Source of the DNA: Bifidobacterium breve
GTDB lineage: Bacteria > Bacteroidota > Bacteroidia > Cytophagales > UBA9547
Direction: 5' to 3'
Assembly: GCA_943325655.2 (NCBI GenBank)
Contig: CALPQG020000059.1
Location: 1-10,115 of the forward strand
Length of the DNA: 10,115 bases
Position 1 is the first letter of the stretch. Every line of letters starts with the position of its first letter. Positions 1 to 7,988 of this stretch are shown in pieces. The notes beneath the pieces are model-generated. The model was not told the DNA's origin and ran no database searches. It worked only from the letters and a program-made list of their open reading frames with translations. A program made the position numbers and the translations under genes.

Positions 1-1
1 C

Positions 2-1117
2 TACCACCTCAATGAAGCAAGTGGCGTACCTCTGACTTTTTATTTGTACAGTAAATACCAATCTGTTGAGGCCGTAAAACAAAAAGTAGTGTTTACAACA
101 CATACGCCTGAACGGGCAGGTAATGAGGAACGTAAAATTGATTTGCTCAATCAGATGCATTTTTTTGACGGGATTTCTTACCAAACTACTTTGGAGATAA
201 CGGGGCAAAGGGGGGATAATTATAATTATACTTTAGGTGCTTTAAGGCTTAGCCGTAAAGCCAATGCCGTTTCTAAGATTCATTTGGAAGAATCAAAAAG
301 GATGTGGAAATCATTTGAGCCTATTTGTGACATCATCTCCATTACCAACGCGCAAAATCAAAAATACTGGCAAGACAAAGACTTGAAATCAGCTTTGGAT
401 AAAAATGATTTACAAGGATTAAAAGCAAGAAAAAGAATTTTAAAACAAGAACTGTTCAAAGAAGTTGCCAACCAAACCGGGAAGTTATTTGATCCTGATG
501 TACTCACCATTGTGTGGGCAAGGAGGTTTACAGGCTACAAAAGAGCTGATTTTTTACTCAAAGATTTTGAGCTGTTTACTGAATTGGTGAACCGCAGCGA
601 TAAACGTGTTCAAATTATTTGGGCAGGAAAGCCGTATCCTTTTGCAGATGTAGAAATTCAGCTTTTTCGCCAGATGCAACAAAAAACGGAGCCCTTCAAA
701 AACGTAGCGGTGTTGACAGGTTATGAATTGGAATTGTCGGCAATGTTGAAAAAAGGCGCTGATATTTGGCTCAATACCCCAAGGTTTTCCAGGGAAGCTT
801 CGGGTACAAGTGGCATGACTGCGGCCATGAATGGTGCCATTAATTTTTCGATTCCAGATGGTTGGGTGGCTGAATTTGCAGTGCATGGCCATAATGCTTT
901 TTTAATTCCTGTAGCAACAGCATATTTGGGCAACAATGAATTGTTGGACAAAGAAGAGCATGTCAGTATGTACCGTATTTTGAAGGAGGAGATTATCCCT
1001 TGTTATTATACCCAACAAGAAAAATGGTTGGGGATGGTATCAAACAGTATGAGAGAAGTGACCCCTCAATTTGATTCAGACAGAATGGTGACCGAATATT
1101 ATGAAAAGATGTATTGA
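2..1117 (+). CDS. glgP: Alpha-glucan phosphorylase-like protein (GT35), 3' part
   Basis: The reading frame is open from base 2 to a TGA at 1115-1117, so the gene starts left of the window; about 371 C-terminal residues are visible. Family signatures appear in order: YHLNE at the left edge, VVFTTHTPERAGNE at about 83-124, ARRFTGYKRAD at about 521-550, IIWAGKPYP, and EASGTSGM followed by AAMNG at about 797-835. GT35 enzymes release glucose 1-phosphate from glycogen or maltodextrin in the cytoplasm, using pyridoxal phosphate bound to a lysine. Here the position matching that lysine (usual GTSGMK or GTGNMK) is Thr, codon 818-820. The usual His of NEGH near the left edge reads Ser, codon 20-22. 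Membership of the family is clear. Phosphorylase activity is less certain; the changes may be shared by a Bacteroidota subgroup. The TTG at 44 is only an internal codon. Confidence 0.85.
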   Translation, partial: YHLNEASGVPLTFYLYSKYQSVEAVKQKVVFTTHTPERAGNEERKIDLLNQMHFFDGISYQTTLEITGQRGDNYNYTLGALRLSRKANAVSKIHLEESKRMWKSFEPICDIISITNAQNQKYWQDKDLKSALDKNDLQGLKARKRILKQELFKEVANQTGKLFDPDVLTIVWARRFTGYKRADFLLKDFELFTELVNRSDKRVQIIWAGKPYPFADVEIQLFRQMQQKTEPFKNVAVLTGYELELSAMLKKGADIWLNTPRFSREASGTSGMTAAMNGAINFSIPDGWVAEFAVHGHNAFLIPVATAYLGNNELLDKEEHVSMYRILKEEIIPCYYTQQEKWLGMVSNSMREVTPQFDSDRMVTEYYEKMY

Positions 1118-1289
1118 GGATTGGGTTAAGCATTCTCTTCTACTTGGAGTGGATGGGCAATGTTTAGCGTGATATCGATAAATTTATTTTGTTTTTTTTA
1201 TAAATATCCTATCCAATATACTATATTTTTATCCGTTGATATTAAATGCTTTGTGTGAAATTATTTTTTATTTTTAAATGCTAACTTTT

Positions 1290-2669
1290 ATGAAACTTAA
1301 CTTATTTTTTGTAAAAATAGCGGCTGGTGTCATTTTTTTGATGTGCTGCTTTCAAAATGTTTTTGCTCAGTCTTACGCCGACAGTTTGGCAAAAGATGAA
1401 GACGCTATTGTAACGGCCATTTCAGCATATTCTACTGAAATTAGAAATGCGATACTGAACGTATCAAAATATCCTCAGGCCATTGTAAAAATAGAACGAA
1501 TACAGTCTAGGTCTAGTCAGGCATTTCAGGCTTTGGTGGAGCAATATCCAAAACAGGATCAGGAAAAAATTTACAGCGCCAGTCGTTATCCTGAACTTCT
1601 TCAACACCTTTCCCAAAACAAGGGAATGAACAAAGGACAAATCAATTATGTAATGAAAGACTATCCTGAAGAGATTCAAAATCAGGTATTTTTTTTATAT
1701 AATGCTCATTTTGATGATCTTGTTAAAATGAATAATTTGTACCAGTCGTCTCAAATGGCATTTCAAAAAGTATTGGAAGATTATCCGCTATCAGTAAAAA
1801 ATGATTTTCAAAAAGTAATTTCTATGCCTGATGTCATGGAGCTTCTGGTGAATAATATTGACCTTACCATGAGTCTGGGTGAAAATTATAAAAGCAATCC
1901 CTATAAAGTTACGAAACTTTTAGATTCGGTAAGTGAGGCCCTTTCTAATCAAAAATCACAAGATTTAGCCCGTTATAAAAAGGACGTCGATTCGAATCAA
2001 GCCTTGCAAAATGAAATGAAGAAAGCTGCCAGTGATTATGCAAAATCAACCAACCAATCAGACACTTACATTACGAATAATATTTACGACAATACGCCAT
2101 ATCCTTATTGGTATGGCTATCCGTTTTGGTATTCCTATCCCACCTGGTATCCGCAACCCCTCTATTACCAAACAGGTTTTTACTTTGGCTCCAATGGTAA
2201 TCTGTTTGTTGTAGGACTTCCTTCCCTGGGTTTTTCAAACTGGTTTTTTAATTATGGGTACAGGTATTATCCCAATATGTACAACCATTACAGGTGGTAT
2301 TACAATGATCACAGCGGTTATCATCATTACCATTCACCACATCACGGGTTTAATGATGAGGCCTATAAACATTTTTCAACTCCCAATAGAGGGGGTAGAA
2401 GTAATGCCATCAAAAATATCAATGGACCTAGAAGCAGTACGAGAAGTCCCCGACCCAATTATTTGCCTCAAAATAATTTTAACAGCAATGGGTACCGTCA
2501 TTTTGAATCAAAATCATACCACAATTCTGGTTGGAACAATGTAAATCATGGAGGTGTAAGAGGGGATTTCGGAAGAGGAGCTGGCGTTCATTGGGGAGGT
2601 GGAAGAGCAGGAAATGCAGGTGGAAATACAGGAAGAGGAGGTGGAAGTCGTGGCGTGCGTGGCCGTTAA
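1290..2669 (+). CDS. Secreted protein of unknown function; helical repeats, Tyr/Trp-rich middle, Arg/Gly-rich tail
   Basis: I do not recognise a family. From the ATG at 1290 the protein has 459 residues; an in-frame ATG at 1278 would add four. I prefer 1290 because it gives a normal signal peptide: MKLN, a hydrophobic stretch, then cleavage probably after VFA (around 1365). The mature protein has three parts. The first, about 230 residues, is polar and probably helical, with recurring Tyr-Pro pairs and a repeat: SSQAFQALVEQYP (codons from about 1512) is matched by SSQMAFQKVLEDYP about 78 residues later. The second, about 2090-2350, is rich in Tyr, Trp, Pro and later His. The third, about 2390-2666, is rich in Gly, Arg, Asn and Ser, with RGG/GRG groups near the end. 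The Tyr-Pro pattern recalls DUF3300 proteins, but I cannot establish a match. Likely periplasmic or cell-surface. No convincing promoter upstream. Confidence 0.8.
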   Translation: MKLNLFFVKIAAGVIFLMCCFQNVFAQSYADSLAKDEDAIVTAISAYSTEIRNAILNVSKYPQAIVKIERIQSRSSQAFQALVEQYPKQDQEKIYSASRYPELLQHLSQNKGMNKGQINYVMKDYPEEIQNQVFFLYNAHFDDLVKMNNLYQSSQMAFQKVLEDYPLSVKNDFQKVISMPDVMELLVNNIDLTMSLGENYKSNPYKVTKLLDSVSEALSNQKSQDLARYKKDVDSNQALQNEMKKAASDYAKSTNQSDTYITNNIYDNTPYPYWYGYPFWYSYPTWYPQPLYYQTGFYFGSNGNLFVVGLPSLGFSNWFFNYGYRYYPNMYNHYRWYYNDHSGYHHYHSPHHGFNDEAYKHFSTPNRGGRSNAIKNINGPRSSTRSPRPNYLPQNNFNSNGYRHFESKSYHNSGWNNVNHGGVRGDFGRGAGVHWGGGRAGNAGGNTGRGGGSRGVRGR

Positions 2670-2671
2670 TG

Positions 2672-2768
2672 TGGGTTGAAAAAATGTATACATGCTATTT
2701 GTGCGTGAGATTATTATTCTCAAATAAAGAATAATTCACTTTTACACTTATCTTTGTTTTTCAACCCA
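2672..2768. repeat. Nested inverted repeats between the secreted-protein gene and pyrD
   Basis: TGGGTTGAAAAA at 2672-2683 is perfectly inverted as TTTTTCAACCCA at 2757-2768. Inside lies a second, tighter pair: ATTATTCT at 2713-2720 and AGAATAAT at 2728-2735, separated by seven bases. GTGA at 2705-2708 and TCAC at 2736-2739 could extend it across a bulge. The left arm begins three bases after the upstream stop codon. The right arm follows directly on the putative pyrD -7 element. It could end transcription of the upstream gene, or act in DNA or RNA folding around the pyrD start; the sequence does not decide which. Confidence 0.5.
2749..2756 (+). promoter_or_regulatory. Possible pyrD promoter, -7 element only
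   Basis: TATCTTTG fits the Bacteroidota -7 consensus TAnnTTTG and lies 23 bases before the GTG start of pyrD. No TTG is found 18-20 bases upstream, where the -33 element should be, so this is a half-match. Initiation here would fall near 2763, inside the right arm of the inverted repeat. Confidence 0.4.
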
Positions 2769-2779
2769 AAAAATCTACT

Positions 2780-3811
2780 GTGTATAAGTTTATCAAACCA
2801 ATTTTATTTCAATTTGATCCTGAAAAGATCCATTACTTTGTATTTGCTTTATTGAAATTTGTAAACAAAATTCCCGGTGTTTCAGCATTGATCCGTGCCA
2901 TGTATGTAGTGGAAGATCCTCGTTTGGAAAGGACTTTGTTTGGCTTAAAATTTAAAAATCCGGTAGGATTGGGTGCTGGTTTTGACAAAGATGCCAAGGC
3001 GATTGATGAGTTGGCAAACCTGGGTTTTGGGTTTATCGAAATTGGAACAATCACCCCTTTGGCGCAAGCCGGAAATGATAAACCACGCTTATTCAGGCTT
3101 CCAGAAGATGAAGCTTTAATCAACAGAATGGGCTTCAATAATGGAGGGATGGAAGCCGCTGTAGAAAGACTTAAGCTCAGGAAAAGTACTGTTTTAGTAG
3201 GGGGGAATATTGGTAAAAATAAATTGACTCCCAACGAAAATGCTACCGACGATTACGTGAAAAGTTTCAACGCTTTGTTTGATCATGTAGATTATTTTAC
3301 GGTGAATGTAAGCTCTCCTAATACCCCTAATTTGAGAGCATTGCAAGAAAAAGAGCCCTTGAAACAATTGCTTCAAACCTTAAAAGACATCAACAATACC
3401 AAACCAACACCTAGACCTATATTGTTGAAAATTGCACCGGATTTGACGAACGAACAATTGGACGATATTGTGGAAATAGTACAAGAAACAAAAATAGACG
3501 GGGTGATAGCAACCAACACCACCATTTCAAGAAAAAATTTAAATACAAGCTCTTCTACAATTGAGGCCATCGGCATGGGAGGTTTGAGTGGGAAACCTGT
3601 TCGCGAGCGGTCTACTGAAGTGATTAAATACCTTGCAGACAAGTCGAACAAGTCATTCCCAATCATCGGCGTAGGGGGGATTCATTCCGCTGAAGATGCC
3701 TTAGAAAAAATAGCAGCTGGAGCTTCTTTGGTACAAATTTATTCCGGATTTATTTACGAAGGTCCAGCATTGATTAAAAGAATAAACAAGGCTTTGTTGG
3801 CAAAAATGTAA
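2780..3811 (+). CDS. pyrD: Dihydroorotate dehydrogenase (quinone), class 2
   Basis: PyrD oxidises dihydroorotate to orotate in pyrimidine synthesis, passing electrons through FMN to membrane quinone. The 343-residue length is typical of class 2. Residues 1-45 form the N-terminal helical extension that docks this class on the membrane ([17 protein letters not shown]). The FMN-barrel motifs follow: [14 protein letters not shown] at 65-78, EIGTITP then [15 protein letters not shown] at 87-110, NRMGFNNGG at 115-123, [11 protein letters not shown] at 176-186, GGLSGKPV at 267-274 and [12 protein letters not shown] at 297-308. The catalytic base of class 2 is a serine; here it is probably Ser179, just before PNTP. 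The GTG start is chosen because the next in-frame Met (residue 41) would remove the membrane extension. No other pyr gene is nearby. I see no truncation or missing key residue. Confidence 0.96.
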   Translation: MYKFIKPILFQFDPEKIHYFVFALLKFVNKIPGVSALIRAMYVVEDPRLERTLFGLKFKNPVGLGAGFDKDAKAIDELANLGFGFIEIGTITPLAQAGNDKPRLFRLPEDEALINRMGFNNGGMEAAVERLKLRKSTVLVGGNIGKNKLTPNENATDDYVKSFNALFDHVDYFTVNVSSPNTPNLRALQEKEPLKQLLQTLKDINNTKPTPRPILLKIAPDLTNEQLDDIVEIVQETKIDGVIATNTTISRKNLNTSSSTIEAIGMGGLSGKPVRERSTEVIKYLADKSNKSFPIIGVGGIHSAEDALEKIAAGASLVQIYSGFIYEGPALIKRINKALLAKM

Positions 3812-3883
3812 AAGGATTATTCTCCATTGCATTTTGGAAGCTAAGTGAATGGATTTATTATGATTTTCTCCATTTATAAATTG

Positions 3884-3913
3884 TTGTCCATTCCAATTAT
3901 TTAATTAAATTTG
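3884..3913 (+). promoter_or_regulatory. Promoter of ftsK-lolA
   Basis: TTG at 3884-3886, exactly 19 bases, then TAAATTTG at 3906-3913. This is a full match to the Bacteroidota form TTG / N19 / TAnnTTTG. Initiation would be expected about seven bases downstream, leaving only about six bases before the ATG at 3927. The transcript would thus be nearly leaderless, with no room for a Shine-Dalgarno sequence. Confidence 0.65.
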
Positions 3914-3926
3914 TTGGTTACGTACC

Positions 3927-6473
3927 ATGGCAGAAAATACCTACAAAAGAAATACCGTTAATAAACCTAAAGAGGAACCTGAAAAGAAGGTGAGCAAAGA
4001 GGGGGAAGGGAAATCGTTCCCTAAATTTAGCCTGGCTTTTTTGAAAGACCGGAGGTTTTTACTGACTTTTGGATTCTTTTTGATCATCTTTTCATTTTAT
4101 ACCACCGTTGCTTTGCTGTCGTATTTGTTTACAGGTACAAGTGATCAAAGCGTAGTGGAGAATTGGTTTTCTTCAACGCTTCCTGTAGAAGGGGTAGAAA
4201 TAAACAATTGGTTGGGAATTGCCGGGGCCGTATTGAGTCATGTATTGATTTTTAAATGGTTTGGCGTAGCCTCTTTTCTTTTGATGCCCGTTATTTTTAT
4301 CTGGGGATTTAAAATCGTATTTGAAAAAGAATTGTTCTCTATCCGAACTGCCATCACCTTGGTGTTGTTTTTTGTGCTGTGGTTGTGTACCACTTTTGGG
4401 TATTTGGCCTTAATTACTTCGAGTGAAAACAGTATTGGTTTTTTAGGCGGAGGCGTAGGCTATGAATTGGCATCTTACTTCAGCGTGCTTTTGGGATGGG
4501 GTACCTTTTTGGTATTGACCTTCTCTCTCATTGTATTTACAATATTTTTCTTCAACATCACCTCCATTGCCTGGGACAAAAATAAATCCGTTGAGGCTGA
4601 GGAAGAAGAAATTCAAAGTGATGCGGCTGATTTGGCTTTGGCGTCAATGTTGGTCGACCAAACTGAAGACGAAGAGGAACTTACAGACGAAGAAATGGAA
4701 GACAACCTCGAAGGCATTGCATTGGTATCCCAAGAGGAAGTGCCTGCAATAGAAGCACTTCTAGAGGTAGATGACCCTGCTGTCGACGATTGGACCATTG
4801 CAAAACAAGCCACCAAAACCAAGGCTCCTGCACCTGATTTGGACTTCCAGTTTTCGATACCTGAAGAACCTGTTGAGGAAACGCCATTTGAAATTAATGA
4901 TGAAGTAGTCAAAGAACCTTGGCCAGATTTGGAAGAAGGGGAATTGCCGGTAATGGAAAATTATGATCCTACCTTGGATTTAGGAACGTACAGGTACCCA
5001 ACGTTGGATTTGCTGAATGAACATCCAAACAGCAAAGTTCAGGTTACCAAAGAAGAATTAGAAGCCAACAAAGATAAAATTGTTGAAACACTGTCGAATT
5101 ATAATATTGGTATTTCGCAGGTAAAAGCAACGGTTGGACCCACAGTTACACTTTATGAAATTGTACCTGATGCTGGTGTTCGAATTGCAAAAATTAAAAA
5201 CCTGGAAGATGACATCGCCCTAAGTTTGGCCGCTTTGGGAATTCGTATCATTGCACCAATTCCAGGAAAAGGAACCATTGGTATTGAGGTACCGAATAAA
5301 AACAAAGAAATGGTGCCTGCTCGTAGCGTATTTATGAGCGAGAAGTTTATCAAAAGCGATATGGAATTACCATTGATGTTTGGTAAAACCATTTCGAATG
5401 AAGTGTTTATGGCCGATTTGGCTAAAATGCCTCACTTGTTAATTGCCGGAGCAACGGGTATGGGTAAATCTGTAGGTTTGAACATGATTTTGACCTCTTT
5501 GTTGTATAAAAAACATCCTTCTCAGTTGAAGTTTATTTTGGTCGATCCGAAAAAAGTGGAGCTTTCTATCTTTTCTAAAATTGAAAGACACTTTTTAGCC
5601 AAATTACCAGGAACGGAAGAACCAATTATTACCGATACCAAAAAAGTTATTTATACCCTCAATTCGGTTTGTATTGAAATGGATAACCGGTACGATTTGT
5701 TGAAAATTGGTGTTTGCAGGAATATCAAAGAGTACAACCAGAAGTTTGTAGAAAGGAAATTAAATCCGAACAATGGGCATAAGTTTTTGCCGTATATTGT
5801 GGTGGTAATAGATGAATTAGCCGATTTGATGATGACTGCTGGCAAAGAAGTGGAAACGCCAATTGCGCGTATCGCACAACTAGCCCGTGCAGTTGGAATT
5901 CACTTGGTGGTAGCCACGCAGCGTCCATCTGTAAATGTCATTACGGGTATTATTAAAGCGAATTTCCCGGCCAGGTTATCTTTCAGGGTATCGCAAAAAA
6001 TTGACTCTCGTACTATTTTAGATACTGGAGGAGCCGATCAGTTGATAGGTAAAGGGGACATGTTGTTGAAGTTAGATTCTGAAATGACACGTTTACAATG
6101 CGCTTTTCTGGATACACCAGAAGTGGAAAGGATTGTTGATTTTATTGGAGATCAAAGAGGTTATCCTACGGCGTATATGTTGCCAGAATTTTCTGGAGAT
6201 GACGAGTCAGGGCAAGCTTCGGGAGAATACTCCAATGATGATTTAGATCCTTTGTTTGCCGATGCTGCAAGGTTATTGGTGGCGCACCAGCAAGGAAGTA
6301 CGTCGCTCATTCAAAGAAGAATGAGCTTGGGGTATAACCGCGCCGGTAGAATTATTGATCAGTTGGAATCGCTGGGTATTGTTGGTCCTTTTGAAGGTAG
6401 CAAAGCGAGGGAAGTAATTATTAAAGATGAAATAAGTTTGGAACAATTATTGAAGGACAGAGGCATTTCCTAA
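3927..6473 (+). CDS. ftsK: DNA translocase FtsK
   Basis: FtsK is a septum-anchored hexameric ATPase that pumps chromosomal DNA at division and, in many bacteria, activates XerCD recombination at dif. The protein has 848 residues. After a charged N-terminus come about four to five membrane segments (near 44-68, 93-132, 141-163, 180-210). A strongly acidic, low-complexity linker of about 140 residues follows (222-360, with EAEEEE and TEDEEELTDEE). The motor starts near 370. The Walker A motif GATGMGKS is at 508-515, and Walker B VVVIDE at 625-630 is followed by LADLMM. AQLARAVGIHLVVATQRPS is typical of the FtsK/SpoIIIE core. The C-terminal winged-helix gamma domain (about 780-842) has STSLIQRRMSLGYNRAGRI, the DNA-reading surface in FtsK. 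The gene is complete and follows its own promoter; lolA starts 27 bases after its stop. Confidence 0.97.
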   Translation: MAENTYKRNTVNKPKEEPEKKVSKEGEGKSFPKFSLAFLKDRRFLLTFGFFLIIFSFYTTVALLSYLFTGTSDQSVVENWFSSTLPVEGVEINNWLGIAGAVLSHVLIFKWFGVASFLLMPVIFIWGFKIVFEKELFSIRTAITLVLFFVLWLCTTFGYLALITSSENSIGFLGGGVGYELASYFSVLLGWGTFLVLTFSLIVFTIFFFNITSIAWDKNKSVEAEEEEIQSDAADLALASMLVDQTEDEEELTDEEMEDNLEGIALVSQEEVPAIEALLEVDDPAVDDWTIAKQATKTKAPAPDLDFQFSIPEEPVEETPFEINDEVVKEPWPDLEEGELPVMENYDPTLDLGTYRYPTLDLLNEHPNSKVQVTKEELEANKDKIVETLSNYNIGISQVKATVGPTVTLYEIVPDAGVRIAKIKNLEDDIALSLAALGIRIIAPIPGKGTIGIEVPNKNKEMVPARSVFMSEKFIKSDMELPLMFGKTISNEVFMADLAKMPHLLIAGATGMGKSVGLNMILTSLLYKKHPSQLKFILVDPKKVELSIFSKIERHFLAKLPGTEEPIITDTKKVIYTLNSVCIEMDNRYDLLKIGVCRNIKEYNQKFVERKLNPNNGHKFLPYIVVVIDELADLMMTAGKEVETPIARIAQLARAVGIHLVVATQRPSVNVITGIIKANFPARLSFRVSQKIDSRTILDTGGADQLIGKGDMLLKLDSEMTRLQCAFLDTPEVERIVDFIGDQRGYPTAYMLPEFSGDDESGQASGEYSNDDLDPLFADAARLLVAHQQGSTSLIQRRMSLGYNRAGRIIDQLESLGIVGPFEGSKAREVIIKDEISLEQLLKDRGIS

Positions 6474-6500
6474 ACAGTTGTACCTATAAAGTTAATTAAG

Positions 6501-7151
6501 ATGAAAATAAAAAATATTGTTACGGTAATGATGGCATCCCTTGCCATTTTTTTCAATGGATATGCACAACAAGATCCAAAAGCAACGGTGATTTTGAATG
6601 AAATGAGTAAGAAATTTCAGGCATTCAAAAGCTTTCAGGCTGACTTTACTTATTCCCTGGAAACTACCGCAGGGAAAGTGAAAGACAGTTATCAGGGACA
6701 AATTTCAGTAAAAGGGAACAAGTATTTTTTGAAAATAAGCGGACAGGAAGTGTACAATGATGGCACAACCGTGTGGACGTATATGAAAGATGAAAATGAG
6801 TGCAATGTTTCTGAATACGTGCCGGATGAAAATGAGATTTCTCCAACCAAAATTCATGAGATGTACAAGAAAGGTTATAAATATACTTTCTTAGAAGAAA
6901 AGAAAGAAGCCGAAAAAGTTTTTGATGTGATTGATTTGATTCCTGAAGATAAAAACAAAAGTTTCTTCAAAGTGCGAATCATGATTAACAAAAAAGACAA
7001 GTCGGTAAAAAGTTGGAAAATATTTGACCGAAATGGAAACAGGTACCTTTACAGTATCAATAAATTCACGCCAAATTCTCCCGTAGAAGATAAGCAATTC
7101 AAATTTGACAAATCAAAATACCCAAAGGTTCAAATTGTAGATTTAAGATAA
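6501..7151 (+). CDS. lolA: LolA-like outer-membrane lipoprotein carrier
   Basis: LolA carries lipoproteins across the periplasm from the LolCDE transporter to the outer membrane. The 216-residue protein starts with a signal peptide (MKIKNIVTVMMASLAIFF, cleavage probably after YAQ near residue 23). It then has the family's opening pattern: ILNEMSKKFQAFKSFQADFTYSL, followed by a beta-rich body with GQISVKGNKYFLKISGQEVYNDGTTVWTY written here only in part: KGNKYFLKI, then YNDGTTVWTY. The Lys-rich second half and the ending with EDKQFKFD are also usual for the Bacteroidota branch. The gene lies 27 bases after ftsK with no promoter between, so the two are probably co-transcribed; ftsK next to lolA recurs in this phylum. 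Substrate and partners are inferred from the family. Nothing appears missing. Confidence 0.88.
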   Translation: MKIKNIVTVMMASLAIFFNGYAQQDPKATVILNEMSKKFQAFKSFQADFTYSLETTAGKVKDSYQGQISVKGNKYFLKISGQEVYNDGTTVWTYMKDENECNVSEYVPDENEISPTKIHEMYKKGYKYTFLEEKKEAEKVFDVIDLIPEDKNKSFFKVRIMINKKDKSVKSWKIFDRNGNRYLYSINKFTPNSPVEDKQFKFDKSKYPKVQIVDLR

Positions 7152-7213
7152 TAACAGATAAGCCCGAAAGGGGGTATTTGAAAATGAAGTTATTAAATAA
7201 ATATTTAGTAATG

Positions 7214-7988
7214 CCCATATAAGTACTTATTCATAAAAAATGGTTCTAAGTGAAATACGGTGGGTAGTCAAATTTAAGTTTACCAGAAATGAAATATATC
7301 TTATTGATAAAGTTCTGAATATTACGGTAACCTCTAGCTCTTTTTTTAGCTAGTTGAATTTTAGAATTTATACCTTCAAGAACTCCATTGTTTATTTTTG
7401 ATTTAGTATAGTTAACAATCCCTGACCAATGTGCCATTATTGTTCTTGCTGCTTTTTTAAACGGTTCTATTCCTAATTCGTCAACTAATTCACTCCAATA
7501 TGCTAAAAATCCTACTGCGTATTCTTGTTTTTAAATTCCCATCATTCCCTAAACATTTCTTTTAACCTAAATGTATTTGCTATTGTTGGATACAAATTAA
7601 GTATACCATGTCTCTCTTCCTTTTGTTTAGAATTAAGGTTTGAATTGTTCTTTAAAAAAGTATATTTGTGACCTTTAAGCATATCAAATTCAGCACTTTC
7701 TAGTCTACGTACTGTATCCATAGCTTCATTAATTACTTTCACAACATGGAATTTATCAAAAGTAATTTCAGCATTAGGAAAGCTACTCATTCATTATACC
7801 AGGTATAAAAGCGGGTGAAATATCGATACTTGCTTGTTTAACTTGCTCTTTTGGAGTTCCTTTTAGCTCTAAATGTTCCTTTATTAAACATGTTCAATAA
7901 AAAAGTTGCATTTGCAGCTTGAATTCGCCAAAAGTAATCTTTTGTATGAAAAAAAATGCAATATAAATCAATAAGTACTTGTGTTTAG
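7214..7988 (-). mobile_element. Decayed ISL3-family insertion sequence remnant
   Basis: The stretch holds a broken minus-strand transposase gene (7246-7893). Possible ends are marked by the sequence ATAAGTACTT: on the left at 7219-7228, 18 bases outside the transposase stop, and on the right at 7971-7980. Taken as inverted arms, 7217-7233 and 7968-7984 match at 14 of 17 positions. The core AAGTACTT is itself palindromic, so this match is weaker than it seems. An intact ISL3 element is usually well over 1 kb; the bases between 7893 and the right arm do not encode the missing N-terminal part. I could not identify a target duplication, so the outer limits are approximate. Confidence 0.6.
7246..7893 (-). 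pseudogene. ISL3-family transposase, N-terminally deleted and frameshifted
   Basis: Reading the minus strand from 7893 leftwards gives transposase pieces in alternating frames. Piece one (7893-7786) reads KEHLELKGTPKEQVKQ, then IDISPAFIPGI, ending at a TAG at 7783-7785. Piece two (7790-7545, a different frame) reads SSFPNAEITFDKFHVVK, then GHKYTFLKNNSNL, ending at a TGA (7542-7544) where a Trp codon would be expected. Piece three (7530-7249, back in the first frame) reads AYWSELVDELGIEPFKK, AHWSGIVNYTKSKINNG, LEGINSKIQLAKKRARGY, to a TAG at 7246-7248. These are the middle and C-terminal parts of the ISL3 DDE domain. The second catalytic Asp (in IDISP) and the Glu (in LEGIN) are kept. The zinc-binding, helix-turn-helix and first-Asp parts are absent. 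The gene cannot make a working transposase. Confidence 0.87.

Noticed and set aside
554..951. Minus-strand frames inside the phosphorylase gene
   Set aside because: The plus-strand frame has clear family motifs along its whole length; these are shadows.
1118..1289. Promoter for the secreted-protein gene (TATATTTT at 1222, ATGCTTTG at 1246)
   Set aside because: Each misses the -7 consensus and neither has a TTG at the proper distance.
2254..2734. Plus-strand frames overlapping the 3' end of the secreted-protein gene, and a Ser/Thr-rich minus-strand frame there
   Set aside because: All arise from the low-complexity Arg/Gly codons of the real gene. They have no promoter and resemble no protein family.
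4613..4912. Minus-strand open frame opposite the acidic linker of ftsK, giving a Ser-rich protein
   Set aside because: It is the complement of Glu/Asp-rich codons; the ftsK frame is certain and the Ser-rich product is an artefact.
7162..7173. Possible intrinsic terminator after lolA (CCC, GAAA loop, GGG)
   Set aside because: Only three base pairs and no following T-run; too weak to call.
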